A stretch of 60,000 nt of DNA from Nematostella vectensis (GCF_932526225.1 NC_064041.1:9470813-9530812); one strand, 5' to 3'. Shown: positions 34,419 through 45,261, counted from the first letter of the stretch. Notes: a model not told the origin generated them from the sequence alone. Made by a program: numbers and translations.

Positions 34419-37400
34419 GACTAAGAGACACACTCCTATAGCGGTATTCTAGTTCAATCTAGTTAAGGTATAGTTTGATAAGTGCGGCTCTAGACACCGT
34501 TAAAACAACACTCAGGTCATCATCTCAACTCACTGCCAAGCATGTTATACTTACGTTTTTAACCTCGAACTCATCAAGGGAAATTTCTATCGAGTAGAAT
34601 GGCAGGAAATGATCAAATTTAGAGTCGAAATTGGCGTTAAATAACATTAAATATAAATATTTTTTTTGACAAATATCGAAGAATATCGACGCCATGGGAG
34701 AGTTTTAAAAAGCAACGTCGTTTTGGGTTGTTAAGTATTTTTATTATTATTAACGAAAAATGATACTTAGATGCCTTTATTTTATCCCAAAACGATCATT
34801 TAAGTAACAAGTCTGAATAATGTGGATATTTTAAGAGTTAATGAGATGAGATTATTTGGTTGGCTGAAGTCCGTCTTGTCGTGGTTTTCGCTAGAAGCTA
34901 TCAGTTTTTACTCATTTACCACAATCTCAAATTACAAAGGGGTATATAAACAATGCAAAGTGAAACTTTGCCTACAGATTATTTAAGATTCTTTAAAGCA
35001 TCAAACATATAATAATAAGTTCAAATCTTAAAGAAGTTTAGAGTTCATTGGTTTATGTAAAAATCGCCGGAGGATGTCGAGAACTGTAATGTCGTAAATG
35101 TATCATCGCAGAGCATTATCTGCACAACTGTTGAAAGTCTTATTTTGTCAAAACTAAAGATTGCAATAGAACCGCCCATTTTGAGACTTGTAATGTAAAT
35201 AAAGATACGCAAGGATAGAACTTAGTAGACATTGTGATTTCAAATTGCATACACGAAGGGTGCTCGGCTTGCTTGAGCGAGAGCGAATGGAATTCCATAA
35301 GCGTCTGCTTATTTTGATTGATTGCTGTAGATTCCCAGCGTAACATAGAAACCTTATTCAGCCACTCCGGTCTTAACAACCATGGTACATTGTGTTCCCG
35401 TGAAAGACATTCGCAGGCTGTAATGAAAAGACACTGATAAGATAGCAAAATCTAAGGCTTCACGATAAAGTCTTTTTATTGCTAGATTTCGCGAATTACC
35501 ACAATCTTTGAGGAGTAGAGGAAAAACACTGCACAAGCTTCAAGCCTTCTTTTATTTCCCGACATTAACACCTGAGGTATATTTGTTATCGTTTTGCCAT
35601 CTTTTCAAATTTTCCCAGCACCAACACGGTCAGAAATGCGATTTTAATGCCTCTTTTTAGGTATTTTACATTAAGATAAGTTTCGAAACAATGCCTTCTT
35701 CCGGGCAAGACCGTGTCATGATTAATGAGTGAAAAAAAATGGATTGTTTTCCCGCGCTCGTCATTTGACGTCTGGACAGACGCTTACCCTGAGTAAAAGA
35801 TGCACCCTACAATCTTAATAATCTAGACTTGCAATTCTAAAATTTCCCTTGTGTTTTTTTTTTTATCTTTTTAACTGAACCCTGAAGCTTCAACGCTATT
35901 AATGACTCAAACTGTTAAGTCAAAGAAAATAAAGCTATCTTAAGGTAAAAAAGCCATTTGGAGGTGTAACTCGTTATTTATTATGGAATACCTTTTTCTT
36001 CTTAAAACCATGAACAGTTTATATCTAACCCTAAGGCTTAAAAAGCCTCAAATACATTATTGAGGTACATTCTATGTAAAGTTTGAAAAGGTTTGAGACC
36101 TTTGCCTTCATATTTTTTTACCGTTTCAAGTTTGTAAACTTTTATATAAGAGCATAAAAAAATTTGCTACAGTATTCACTTTTATAAGCATAACCTTGTA
36201 CTGACCGCTTCAGGCTAAACTACTGTAACTCGGAATGGCTTTCGGATCTTCCCTAATGGCCCTAACACAAAACCGTCTGCCTGGGAATCACAGCGAGGTC
36301 TCCCACATCTCTTTGTCATTAGTCCCCAGCATTCTAAATACATACATGGTTCGCCAACACTCAAAGCTTTGTATACTTTGTGTTGATTAATCGACTTAAA
36401 CGATTATAAATGAATAGAAAAAAAAACGACAAATTTTATTCTCTAATTGGCTTACTCCTCTATTTCTCCTCCTATTGATTTTAGTCGCTAGCAAAATAAA
36501 TTCTTGAGTGAGGAAAATAATAGAAAAAAATCCTATAGTCTTAGAAAAAGCTTCTTTATCTTTAAAAAAATATCGAAATTGAACAATCTCTCTTATTAAC
36601 CGAAGCCATTAGCGAAATTAACTTTTTATATCGTAGAAAATAATCTCGAGGGAAAATATCAAAGTTTTAATGCCTTTGCGCTAAACGTTGTCGTAAACGA
36701 AATTAACCTTTTATAGTTCCGTTAAAACTCTCAGCCATGCACTTAGTGACAATAGGACTATTAATAAAGCCTTTTTTTACTCAAACGAGAATCGAAGAGA
36801 CCGAGAAACGATCAACCTCAAATTTGTTTATAAACAGCTTGAAAATAAAAATCCATAGACCTGAAATCCCGTCCATTTCTCTTCGTCTTTTTGAGTTCCT
36901 TGGACCCTTTTGACAGGTATTGAATGGGATTACTTGTATTGCGTGCAAATCGGACACAACTTTCCACCCCAGCGACTTTTGCGGTGACTAAATAAAGACT
37001 AAATAAAAACTCGGGTCTTAGGGAACCGATACACTTTAACATCCTTTTAACTTCACCAAAACAACGCGATTTCAATTCCTACACTAGAGAGTAATCCCTG
37101 AATCTTTAGTTTTGGAAAATGCGCGTTGTGTTCTGAGGTGGCGCCGAATTCTCGCTATTGAACTTTTACTTTCAAACCCTTCAGCAAGTGCTTATTTCAA
37201 GCGTTTGGCCTCTAAAAGAACTGGCTAATTATGGCCCTCAAATAGACTGCCAACGGCTCTCCTTCCTCTTCTGAAAATTATTGAACAATGCAATAATTTG
37301 GCGAACTGTTCCATGCTTTAATTCCTTTAGTCCGTTGTTTTTTAACATGTTGGGGCTGTAGTCCTTCCTATATGTTTTGTAAGGTAAAAGTATACCTAGA

Positions 37401-37953
37401 AACATGTTGTTATTGGGCAAAAAAAAAATTGCTTCGCTATTTAATAAGAAAAGCGCCTCAAAATCGTTTGCTTGTTGCTATCCTCTCCAGAATGGACTAG
37501 CTCGAGATTGAAATTTGTGTTTCTCAGGTTAAGTTTTAGGTACAACTGGTACAGGAAGCAACACATGTTTTCAAGAGCAACTCTTAGCTAAATTACCTTC
37601 CATTATTCCAACAGAAGCGATATTCCTATAGTGTTTTCAAATTCAATTAAAACGATCGACAATTAGGGGAAACAAAATCGGACCGAGAACATTAAAATAC
37701 TTTGATCAGCTTTTCGCCTTTGTGTTGTTGTTTTTTATGACTACCTCATAAGTTGAGAGAACATTAAAAAACTTTTAGCAGCCTTTCGGCTTTGTGTTGT
37801 TGTTTTATGATTATCTAATAAGTTGTTTTGAATGTATTGATATTGGAAATAAAATCTGTGCGCCGCGTTTTCGTTTTCTATCCATACTCTCTTAAATTGT
37901 CTTTACTTTCAGAAAATTGCACTTAATGAGCTCTAATGATAAATTAATATGTA
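34419..37953. other. 3' flank of the Crypton-derived gene and AT-rich DNA
   Basis: Likely 3' UTR and intergenic sequence. AATAAA occurs at 35198-35203 as a possible polyadenylation signal, about 780 bases past the stop. A very strong acceptor (ttgtctttactttcag) at 37915 is followed by only seven codons and a stop (KIALNEL), which might be a tiny last exon. Otherwise I see no coding frame I would support; the minus-strand frame of about 100 codons at 35140-35448 lacks coding texture. Confidence 0.5.
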
Positions 37954-38112
37954 CAGCGAAACCTCGAGATGACAAAAGGGCAAGGACAGATAATTCGCTT
38001 CGTTGTAATCGAGAAATCGTTAATCGAGATTATTTCCCATACATTTTACCGTTATTGGGACCCATAATGCTGGTCGTTATACCGCATTTATTGTCATATA
38101 AAGGCTTCACTG
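37954..38112. mobile_element. degraded Tigger/pogo-like MITE
   Basis: The left end TA-CAGCGAAACCTCGAGATGAC and the right end (reverse complement CAGTGAAGCCTTTATATGAC) form imperfect terminal inverted repeats of about 25 bp starting CAGYGAA. The interior has repeated 'aatcgagaaatcgttaatcg' and 'cgttatacc' words typical of mariner/pogo-type MITEs whose ends read CAGTGAAACCTCG. A TA precedes the left end, but the matching TA on the right is lost. It is too short to code. Confidence 0.5.
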
Positions 38113-38441
38113 CACTATGTATAATTTCCTATACGATCTGCAGCCCCACGCCTTGCTATGCTTTTGTATGTGTCTTGAATTTTTTGGGGAAAAATGACTT
38201 GAAATTGACCGTGGTGTTGGCTTCCAACTTATCAATACCCATCCCCGTGCATTCTATATCATTCGGAAACTCGCAGTAACCTAATTCTATTACTGTTTTG
38301 TCCCGACATTTTAGATCTATCGTATTTACGCTAATATAGCCATCTAGGTTTCATATCCTGCACGTAGGGTACTCCTATAATCCCTCGTCCAATACTGCAC
38401 GCTAGCAAATCACCCATATTCATGACAACTTTGTATTCCAG

Positions 38442-38511
38442 CGACCCAGAGCGGATACCATGAAAGCTATCACTACAAGATTAGCCGTTCTCGAGAAGCT
38501 AATACAACAAT
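38442..38511 (+). CDS. candidate coiled-coil exon
   Basis: The acceptor ctttgtattccag and donor GTAAGTATT are both near consensus. Frame one reads RPRADTMKAITTRLAVLEKL then IQQ and leaves one base. The LxxLxxL spacing is that of an amphipathic helix or coiled coil. A second open frame (ATQSGYHESYHYKISR) is less protein-like. Neighbouring exons of the same gene were not identified. EMI-EGF proteins often end in coiled coils, but linking this exon to the exons at 0.4-2.5 kb would be speculation. Confidence 0.42.
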
Positions 38512-39394
38512 GTAAGTATTGTAAGAGCTGTGGGCCTTAATACAGGCGCTCAAAGTCAACGAGTTTGGGCGCCATGTACGCGCTAATTGAGATTATCGCC
38601 AGATACGATAGCCTTGTTTCGTGAGAGTTGTGTTGTGGCTTTCGCCGCGGAAGGAGGTCGTAGTTAGAGAGGCAGCGCGGTGTGCACAATATACTAAAGA
38701 TCAAGGAGAGAATATTAGCTGATAACACGAAAAGACGCACGTCTTACATAGTCGAGTAAACGCCAAAACAGGTTTAAAGGGATAAAAATGTGATCTGCCA
38801 TTTCTCTTCCACTGACAAGAAGTTCCAATTATTGTACCTAAGCACCCTTTGGTAACAAAATAATTTTCAAATGCGCTGTTGGTATTAATATAGATATTTA
38901 ATCGGTCCGCCATTAAGCAAGATAGGCCTCTGGTGTTACATGTGACGGCATGTTTTACTTTTGAATATACAGCATTTTTCTTCGTAAAGCGCCCATCAAA
39001 GAAGTTAAATCGGGAACACCAAGTAATGATAAGCAACAATTTCCCACATTCAAACATATATTGTAATTATATAATCAGACGAAATCGTGGATATAATTTT
39101 CTGGGAGTTTGCCTAAAAGTAGGAAAGGAGGAGTGACCAAAAATAACCCCACTCCCCACCCCTCCCATCCTTTTCTTTTACCCCCCCCCCCCCCCATCCC
39201 CTTTTCCGAAAAAGTAGATCGTTTTATTTACCATTGTAAACAATAAGAAAATAGTGGCTGTTAGCATTCTTTGGGCAGTTTATTTGTTGTTGTAAGGTTC
39301 TGTCTTGCATACATTATGTTTTAGACATCATCAAATCATTACACATCACTTTAAGGTGGTCAACACTCATATACCCCAGCGTTTGGAGAAAAAC

Positions 39395-39560
39395 CGTTAA
39401 AGAATGTCGATCAACCACTCCTTTGTCATCGTTTATAATTGAAAATACAACGGTTTATTCGCAAGGAACCTTCAAAATAACAATCTACGAATAAAGTATG
39501 TGACATTATTGACATTTGATTGAAAATGTCTTGGTTACTCGCTTGAATTAGCCGATGGAC
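39395..39560 (+). repeat. interspersed repeat family R2, copy 1
   Basis: Begins aaagaatgtcgatcaaccac and includes attgaaaatacaacggttta, then cttgaattagccgatgga. Related copies in the same orientation lie at 48125-48275 and 51843-51990. The copies are clearly diverged. No coding frame is shared. Confidence 0.6.
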
Positions 39561-39816
39561 ATGGACGCTCTGTGTGACTCGGCATTGAGCGGGAGCATAA
39601 AAATGGTGGCGTAATTGGCCTTCTTTAAAAGGCGTAGGGCTCCGAGTTAGATAAGGCCACAGGTAACCCGGCCCAGTCACTTGTGACTCGCTTTGAATAA
39701 CGTAATAAGATTAATATTTTTAAGTTCCTTTCCAATAAAGATTGTAAGAAGTCTCATCCAATTGAGGCATAACAACCCCCGTTTTGGTATTTGTCATCTT
39801 AAACACGAAGGCGCGG

Positions 39817-39944
39817 TATAAAAGGGCCTAAGCCCCGCCCCCATTTTTCAAATGGAGAGATAGTCCAACATGGCGGCCATTACCGTTACGAGCCCAGTCA
39901 ATAAAGAATGCCCCCAATCTAATGATTTTATATCCAACGAATAA
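39817..39944 (+). promoter_or_regulatory. left TIR: inward TATA box, GC box and short ATG frame
   Basis: TATAAAA at 39817-39823 is followed by a GC box (GCCCCGCCCCC) and, 53 bases after the TATA box, by ATGGCGGCC at 39870. The ATG opens 24 codons (MAAITVTSPVNKECPQSNDF, ISNE) ending at 39944. The right TIR also has TATA then ATGGCG, so both ends look like mirrored promoters. Activity is inferred only. Confidence 0.4.
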
Positions 39945-40270
39945 AAAAATTCCCAAATGAAAGAAAAGATATGTTTGATTTGTACTTCAAGCCTTTCTTG
40001 GCAGCGAGAAATGCATATTTGTCTTAGAATTCGTACATTTACGGCGCGATTTCAAATCTCCCGCCTTTCCCTTTGACGCCATTTTTGGTATGTATACCTT
40101 TCCGACTCTCCTAGGGAAGGATTTGGTGAGCTGGGGCCCGCAATGACCACAGTCATTGCTTAGCAGTCTATCCTAAGGGATTATGCGTGCAATGGGGTAC
40201 AAACAGAGCTAAATTTTGCCATTCTTAGCGTGTTTTAAAAAAAAAATAGGTTTCGTGGAGCGATTTTGCC

Positions 40271-40366
40271 TCATTTCTTCGCACTTTTCTTGGCCGGTTG
40301 CATGATTCGTATTTCAATCAGACATTCGGGGAAACATGAAGAGCATTGTACTCTGGAAAGAAGCCC
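40271..40366 (-). CDS. candidate last exon of the gene inside the TTAA element
   Basis: The minus-strand acceptor is excellent (ttcctcttctcaccattttag). It gives 31 codons and TGA: GLLSRVQCSSCFPECLIEIR, then IMQPAKKSAKK. Phase 0 matches the exon at 40730-40792. The basic Lys-rich end is plausible as a protein terminus. No family is recognised. Confidence 0.48.
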   Translation of the reverse strand, partial: GLLSRVQCSSCFPECLIEIRIMQPAKKSAKK

Positions 40367-40729
40367 CTAAAATGGTGAGAAGAGGAAAGAAAGACAGGAA
40401 GAAAAAAGACATTGCAGAAAATAATGTGTTTTTGTAAGTTCTGTACTGAAAAGTAGCACACAACAAAGCAGGACATTAGAACTAAACATAAGCAGCAAAC
40501 ATCAGGTATAAAGTCAAGATACATCATATATATATATTTTATTATTCATAAGTCACTTTACAGCTGTAGTGTAAGAGGACACTTCAGTAAAACTTATTCT
40601 AGTGAAACCATTATTTCTACTTTCTTGTTGCTGCAACAGGTGTAAAACAAAAATGCAAAGTGTGCCTATCTGCTGTTGTACATCTGTTCAAGAATTAACC
40701 AAAAATCCATAAAGTGTTTTCACATTTAC

Positions 40730-40792
40730 CTGAGCAGAAAGAAAATTTGGTGTGGTGGGCAGGTCAGGGAATGTTGAACCCCCAGTTGACTT
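40730..40792 (-). CDS. candidate internal exon inside the TTAA element
   Basis: 63 bases, 21 codons, phase 0 at both ends: KSTGGSTFPDLPTTPNFLSA then Q. The donor is CAG|GTAAATG; the acceptor gtcaaagtag is weak. It fits in phase between the exons at 41017 and 40271. Pro/Thr/Ser-rich; function unknown. Confidence 0.45.
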
Positions 40793-41016
40793 CTACTTTG
40801 ACGAGAAAGTCAATTTGTCTTTATTATCTTTTTACCAAATTTAATAGTTGATCAATACATGTTACCATGATCAGGCTTCGGCAAATGACCCAAGTTTCAT
40901 AAGAGATTTCAGCGGTATCCAGGGAGTGTGCAAGTGAAACTCTTTTATTACATTATCTAGGACCAGACTTCTTGATCCAAAACATAAAGAAAGGCTAAGG
41001 AAATTTGTCAACTTAC

Positions 41017-41203
41017 CCTCACCCTGTCATTTATAAGTATACTAAACAGAGTACTAGGTACACCTGTTTGAATAGGGAGCATAGTGCAGTCAATTTGATT
41101 TCTAGGAAAGCAGTTGGTCATTAGACCATTGTGCCCTCGTGCTAATTTATCAGATATAGGGTTAAAAGTAGGGCTTAGTACCATCCCAATAAAATGCAAA
41201 ACT
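41017..41203 (-). CDS. candidate internal exon inside the TTAA element (5' edge unclear)
   Basis: Minus strand: an open frame with ISDKLARGHNGLMTNCFPRN then QIDCTMLPIQTGVPSTLFSI and LINDRVR ends at a strong donor (AGG|GTAAGT), in phase 0 with the next exon. Possible acceptors are ataaattag (about 41147) or further upstream, so the 5' edge is approximate. I do not recognise the protein. Confidence 0.42.
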
Positions 41204-41213
41204 TACTATTTGT

Positions 41214-41386
41214 CTGTACAGAACAAAGGAAGTGGTATACAATAAAAGAAAACATTTGTTTCAATATTTGTTTTTATAGTGCATAACTGGCTCACAGAAA
41301 CTGTACAAAACAAGGGAGTGGTATACAATATAAAGAAAACATTTGTTTCAATATTTTTTATAGTGCATAACTGGCTCACAGAAACA
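41214..41386. repeat. tandem duplication, 87-bp unit x2
   Basis: ctgtaca(g/a)aacaa starts both units (41214 and 41301), and each ends in agtgcataactggctcacag-aaac. The second unit is slightly shorter in a T-run. On the minus strand each unit includes a pyrimidine-rich acceptor-like end (ttctgtacag / ttttgtacag), so the duplication also copied a possible splice acceptor. Confidence 0.8.
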
Positions 41387-41750
41387 GCAGATAACCCTTT
41401 GTACAATGTATCAGCTTATATACCCACACATATATGTACACCAAACCACTGAAGGGCTACTAAAGAAATGCCTGATATCCATCTAAGTGAGATTGAGCCA
41501 TAATTGAGTCTATCTTTCTACTTTTTGGATCAGAATGCACCTGTATAGTATTTTGTTTTTATCTTCCAATCTATGATGACTACAAATAATTTAGAAATAA
41601 TAAAAATTGAATTAGCTTTTGTTTCTATTTGCCCAAAACGGTCTGGATCCTTAGTTTTATAAAGGGTTTACCCAAACATATGTTTTATATTTAGTTAATT
41701 ATAGGTTAATTATACAAAATAGAGACATGACTTTTATTGTTTTCATTCAA

Positions 41751-41792
41751 TGGATATCCTCCCTGTATCTACACTTGCATTTACTGTAAGAA
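41751..41792 (-). CDS. candidate alternative last exon with polyA signal
   Basis: Minus strand: strong acceptor cttctcattcttacag, then a short open frame NASVDTGRISIE and TGA, followed within 20 bases by AATAAA. This would end an alternative transcript of the element's minus-strand gene. The frame is too short for confidence. Confidence 0.25.
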
Positions 41793-42237
41793 TGAGAAGT
41801 CTTGAACTGAATTGATGAAAGAGAAAGCTTTTTTGGTTTATTAAAAAGTATAATCTATAATGCAGTTTATAAAATATGACTGGTTCTTTTATACACTTCA
41901 CTAGCACATCAATCTTATAGCAACAAAACATGTTTGCTTTACAAAGGAATGTTTATGATTTAAAATCACATGGAAAATGTAATACATGTCTATGTATCTG
42001 CTTTTTCTTGAGGAATATATCTTGTTGATTATTCAGATGTCACCATGACTTGCTTCTTGGGTATAGCTAGGATGAAATCATATAATTGATTAGAAATTAT
42101 ATAATAGATTTAACATGCAAGTTTGGCCCCCAATTCATTCAGACAAACTGTTTAGTTAACATTACTAGAATACAAATAATGGACTGATCCAAAAAAAAAC
42201 ACTACCATTTATTACATATTTATACTTGAATTCCAAC

Positions 42238-42450
42238 TTATAGTAGCTTGTAAATAAAATGAAAACTTCCCACACCACAAAACAATCTTGTCCTAGCTCG
42301 AGGCGATGTAAAAATAAAAACAAACAAGAGGAAAGCAAAATTTGATCTACAAACAATATCTTTTCTATATAAGGCCTGCATTACTTCTATCGGCAGTAAT
42401 GTGGACAAAGTCAAGATGCATTTTCTAGCAAAACAGAGTTTCCCCGCCAC
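42238..42450 (-). CDS. candidate exon-like frame inside the TTAA element
   Basis: Minus strand: an open frame AGKLCFARKCILTLSTLLPI, EVMQALYRKDIV with protein-like composition. Possible acceptor tacttaaag; only a weak donor (ATT|GTTTGT). The later part becomes T-rich and is probably intronic. It may be an internal exon of the same unknown gene. Confidence 0.28.
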   Translation of the reverse strand: MAGKLCFARKCILTLSTLLPIEVMQALYRKDIVCRSNFAFLLFVFIFTSPRARTRLFCGVGSFHFIYKLL

Positions 42451-42543
42451 TTTAAGTACCTATAAGCTTATGATGACTAAATCCTGTTTTCTGAGTTTTA
42501 AAGCTATGAAAAGTAAATTTTAGGCATAAAAAGCTTACCTTTT

Positions 42544-42821
42544 GTCGAGGTTTGAAATCGTTGTTTTCCGATCATGCGTTTGCTCCTTTTTTGCATAAAT
42601 CACGTTGGTTTCGTAGCTTTACTTCTACTGAGTTTCCTTTTTTTACACATTCAATCGGACTAGAAGGTAGAGTTGACATTTTAATACATCAGAAGGCGCT
42701 TAGAAACCTCTCCCCTCTGTGTTTTGTACTTGACTCGGTACGCCATCTTGAATTTGATCCTCACTCCACGGCGGTTGATTGACAAATGAGCCGATGCTTC
42801 CAATGGAAGCACCTTTTTATA
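42544..42821 (-). CDS. candidate promoter and first exon at the right TIR
   Basis: On the minus strand TATAAAAA (42814-42821) lies in the TIR. About 80 bases on, AAGATGGCG opens a 21-codon frame (MAYRVKYKTQRGEVSKRLLM-Y). Three bases later a second ATG opens MSTLPSSPIECVKKGNSVEV, KLRNQRDLCKKGANA then TGA. Beyond the TGA the same frame stays protein-like (SENNDFKPRQK) to a good donor (AAAG|GTAAGC at 42543). A third ATG (MIGKQRFQTSTK) reaches the donor cleanly in another frame. Either the third start is used or the frame is broken by the TGA. Confidence 0.33.
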
Positions 42822-42839
42822 CCGCGCCTTCGTGTTTAA

Positions 42840-44049
42840 TGTTTCTATACATATAAAAGCATTCCTCGCCAATGTATGTGAAAGAGTGATAAAGGTGAAT
42901 GCTATTCATTAGTCTAAATAGCGGCCGTGACAAAGCCATCTCAAATAATCTGATTCCGCTTTAATGGCCAGCTAATAATTGCTTGCTGTTGGGATTATGA
43001 GCTGTAAAGCACTGTAAAGCATTGTATTGTATTGTATTGCGGGCGAGAGGAGGGGAGGGTGCTCAAGACGTCTAGTGTCTAAACGCGGACGCCGTCGGCC
43101 GCGGACGTCTGTCTGATACATTTCAGCCGTTTTCCATAAAACCACGACGTGAAAACTCAAGTTGTCTTTCCTTTCGTACAACGGCAACAGCTAAGCTCGT
43201 GTAACCGTGAACTTAACCGTGAATTACTTCGTTCGCTTTCGAATAGTCAAATAACTAGTTTTAAAGAACGTGTTTTCTTTACACCGCCGTCGCTGAACTC
43301 GTTTCTTGAAAGGCAACATAAGTTTGTGAGATCGTTACACTATTTTTTTATAAGGACGTCCAGCCTGAGATTTAGTGTAATTCTCTTCCTAATGATTCAT
43401 TAGGTATTATATTCTTATGTACACTTAAATTTAAGGACATATTTAGCCTTAAAATTCTTCTAAAATAAGAACGGCTCAGCTTAACAGAAAATTAGACGTT
43501 CTTATAAAAAAAGAGTGTATTTCAGAATTTTGTCGCATACTGTGCCCTCCAGTATTGAATGAAAACAATAACAAAGGTGCGACCAGCTAAGGCTCTTCTC
43601 ATTAAAAGAAGTTGTCATTTTGATATGATTTATGTCGTCTAGACCGTAATTCGCGTGCTAAGGCCCATGGACGCCATTTTCCTATCACCAGAGTAAAATT
43701 CGTTTTATCCATTTTATTTACCGTTATATTGTCCACTTTGATTATCTTACTAGTTATAATTAATTTCTAAAAAAAAATATGTAATATTTTGCAATGTGGT
43801 TAACAGTTTCATTGTAGGGAAAACACAAGGTAACAAGTGCAATATTGTTTTGTGATATACAAAACGTCTGTAAATAACGCGTAGTATAGGAACCTGATCC
43901 TATACATTATAAATGGAGCTTGCAATCCACCCTTTGAAAGACTCATGATATGTTTTTGCGAAACAAAGTTGATAAACATAGCAACAAATGGTTCTTAATC
44001 GTTTAAAAGTACTTGGAGCGTGGAAACCACTACAGAGGTTACAAAAATG
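42840..44049. other. AT-rich DNA, no supported gene
   Basis: Holds a (GTATT)n-like patch at 43023-43040, a GC-rich patch at 43060-43115, and at 43481-43511 a second copy of the GAAAATTAGACGTTCTT motif seen at 162. Frames here lack splice support. Confidence 0.45.
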
Positions 44050-44426
44050 CTTTGAAACTCATGAAACAATACCTTGAATCTCGCGTAACAATACCTTGAA
44101 ACTCATGAAACAATACCTTGAAACTCGTGAAACAATACCTTGAAACTCATGAAACAATACCTTGAAACTCATGAAACAATACCTTGAATCTCGCGTAACA
44201 ATACCTTGAAACTCATGAAACAATACCTTGAAACTCGTGAAACAATACCTTGAAACTCATGAAACAATACCTTGAAACTCAAGAAACAATACCTTGAATC
44301 TCGTGTAACAATACCTTGAAACTCATGAAACAATACCTTGAAACTCATGAAACAATACCTTGAAACTCGTAAAACAATACCTTGAAACTCCCTGATACAA
44401 TACTCTGAATATCCTGAAACAATACC
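44050..44426. repeat. 22-bp minisatellite, about 17 copies
   Basis: The unit is CTTGAAACTCATGAAACAAT-AC, with variants TCTCGCGTAACAATAC and ACTCGTGAAACAATAC. The variants are ordered, so a block at 44060-44150 repeats at 44170-44290, suggesting a higher-order unit. The minus-strand frame through it (YCFMSFKVLFHEFQGIVS repeats) is a by-product of the period and is not a protein. The array begins exactly at the donor of the adjacent minus-strand exon candidate. Confidence 0.93.
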
Positions 44427-44725
44427 TGACTCTTGAAACAATATAAATGTCCCAGTGTTTGTACGAACCCTGCAATAATGTCTGTTTTCCCACCGCCTTT
44501 GCGTCTACCATCTTTTTTGTCCATAATTTTTGGTGTAACAATTCCGTTGTCACTTTTTAGGTGATTGCAAAGGAAAGCTGGAAGCGACCCCATAACAGTA
44601 ACTCTGAGCCCACACTGCTGTAACTTCGTCAAGTCAAGAGGACAGCCCGCGGTCAACCGCAATTTTTGCCAAACAATTTCAAAAAAGAACGATTTGCATG
44701 GAGACGTCTCGCAGTCGGCCGACAT
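44427..44725 (-). CDS. candidate first exon, unknown protein
   Basis: Minus strand: ATG (ataaATGTCGG) opens about 99 codons to a donor-like CAG|GTATTG where the 22-bp minisatellite starts. Parts: SADCETSPCKSFFFEIVWQK, LDLTKLQQCGLRVTVMGSLP, AFLCNHLKSDNGIVTPKIMD and KKDGRRKGGGKTDIIAG. Composition is protein-like, with a basic Gly/Lys patch. A TATA-like run lies too close upstream (about 24 bases) to be its promoter. No family is recognised. It lies head-to-head with the plus-strand exon at 44748. Confidence 0.38.
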
Positions 44726-44747
44726 TTATTGTCAGCTTTTTTTATAG

Positions 44748-44903
44748 GGAAGCCTTTATCATTTGCACCATCCTATTTATGACGGCCGGTTATATTCACG
44801 GATTGAAGTAAAAGTAAGAGAAACTGAGCTTAATGCAGATGTTTATTTTTCACCAGAAGGAGTGTTAATAGTATCACCATTTCCAGAGTGCTCTAAAGTG
44901 TTT
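44748..44903 (+). CDS. candidate internal exon, unknown protein
   Basis: 52 codons in phase 0 between a pyrimidine-rich acceptor (cagctttttttatag) and a consensus donor (TTT|GTAAGT). Sequence blocks: GSLYHLHHPIYDGRLYSRIE, VKVRETELNADVYFSPEGVL and IVSPFPECSKVF. The DVYFSPEG stretch faintly recalls methyl-CpG-binding (MBD/TAM) modules (xxVYYxSPxGxxL), but the flanking hallmarks are missing, so I do not name it. Splice quality and composition make it one of the better anonymous exons here. Confidence 0.5.
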
Positions 44904-45095
44904 GTAAGTTTCCTGTTTTCAGTCAGGAATACACAGTAAATCCTCCTTTAATACGTTCTTTGGGGGATTTTTAAATGTCCGGTGTGAAACTGTATATTTT
45001 CAGCTTTCTACTGTCATGTTTGCAGGCAGTTTAAGGTGTTCTATTCGCGGAAAACTTGGTCCATCAGCAAATCGGTCACCTTCTTGTATTTCAAG

Positions 45096-45261
45096 GCTGG
45101 TTCTCACTGGGACGCAAGCGTAAGCGCAAACGGAAGCACAACACAAGTGAGCATCAGTCAAACAAAAAAATCAAGCATTTGCGTTCTCTTGCGCTTGCGT
45201 TCCGGTGAGAATCGGAAAATTACGTGCGCTGCGCTTGCGCTTACTTCCAAGTCAGAACCAA
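45096..45261. mobile_element. MITE with AAGGCTGGTTCTCACT ends
   Basis: The left end (ctggttctcactgggacgca) and the reversed right end (ttggttctgacttggaagta) form imperfect inverted repeats. The interior is full of GCGCAAGCG/GCGTAAGCGC words, also inverted. I remember similar 'ctggttctcact...gcgcaagcgc' MITEs as common in marine invertebrates. It has no coding capacity. Confidence 0.65.

Larger units (their letters stand above)
39799..42839. mobile_element. 3.03-kb TTAA-flanked terminal-inverted-repeat element
   Basis: The left end is TTAA (39799-39802) followed by ACACGAAGGCGCGGTATAAA. The right end, read inward on the minus strand, is TTAA (42836-42839) followed by the same 21 bases, ACACGAAGGCGCGGTATAAA-A. 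Outside the TTAA the flanks differ, so TTAA behaves as a target-site duplication, as in piggyBac and Kolobok elements. Inside are minus-strand exon candidates (40271-42700) but no frame I can recognise as a transposase. The TIR carries a TATA box pointing inward at both ends. It could be a non-autonomous element with a captured gene, or a decayed autonomous element whose transposase I do not recognise. Confidence 0.7.

Noticed and set aside
44169-44441. Repetitive minus-strand frame of FHEFQGIVS-type repeats
   Set aside because: It is a translation of the 22-bp minisatellite and shifts frame with each variant.
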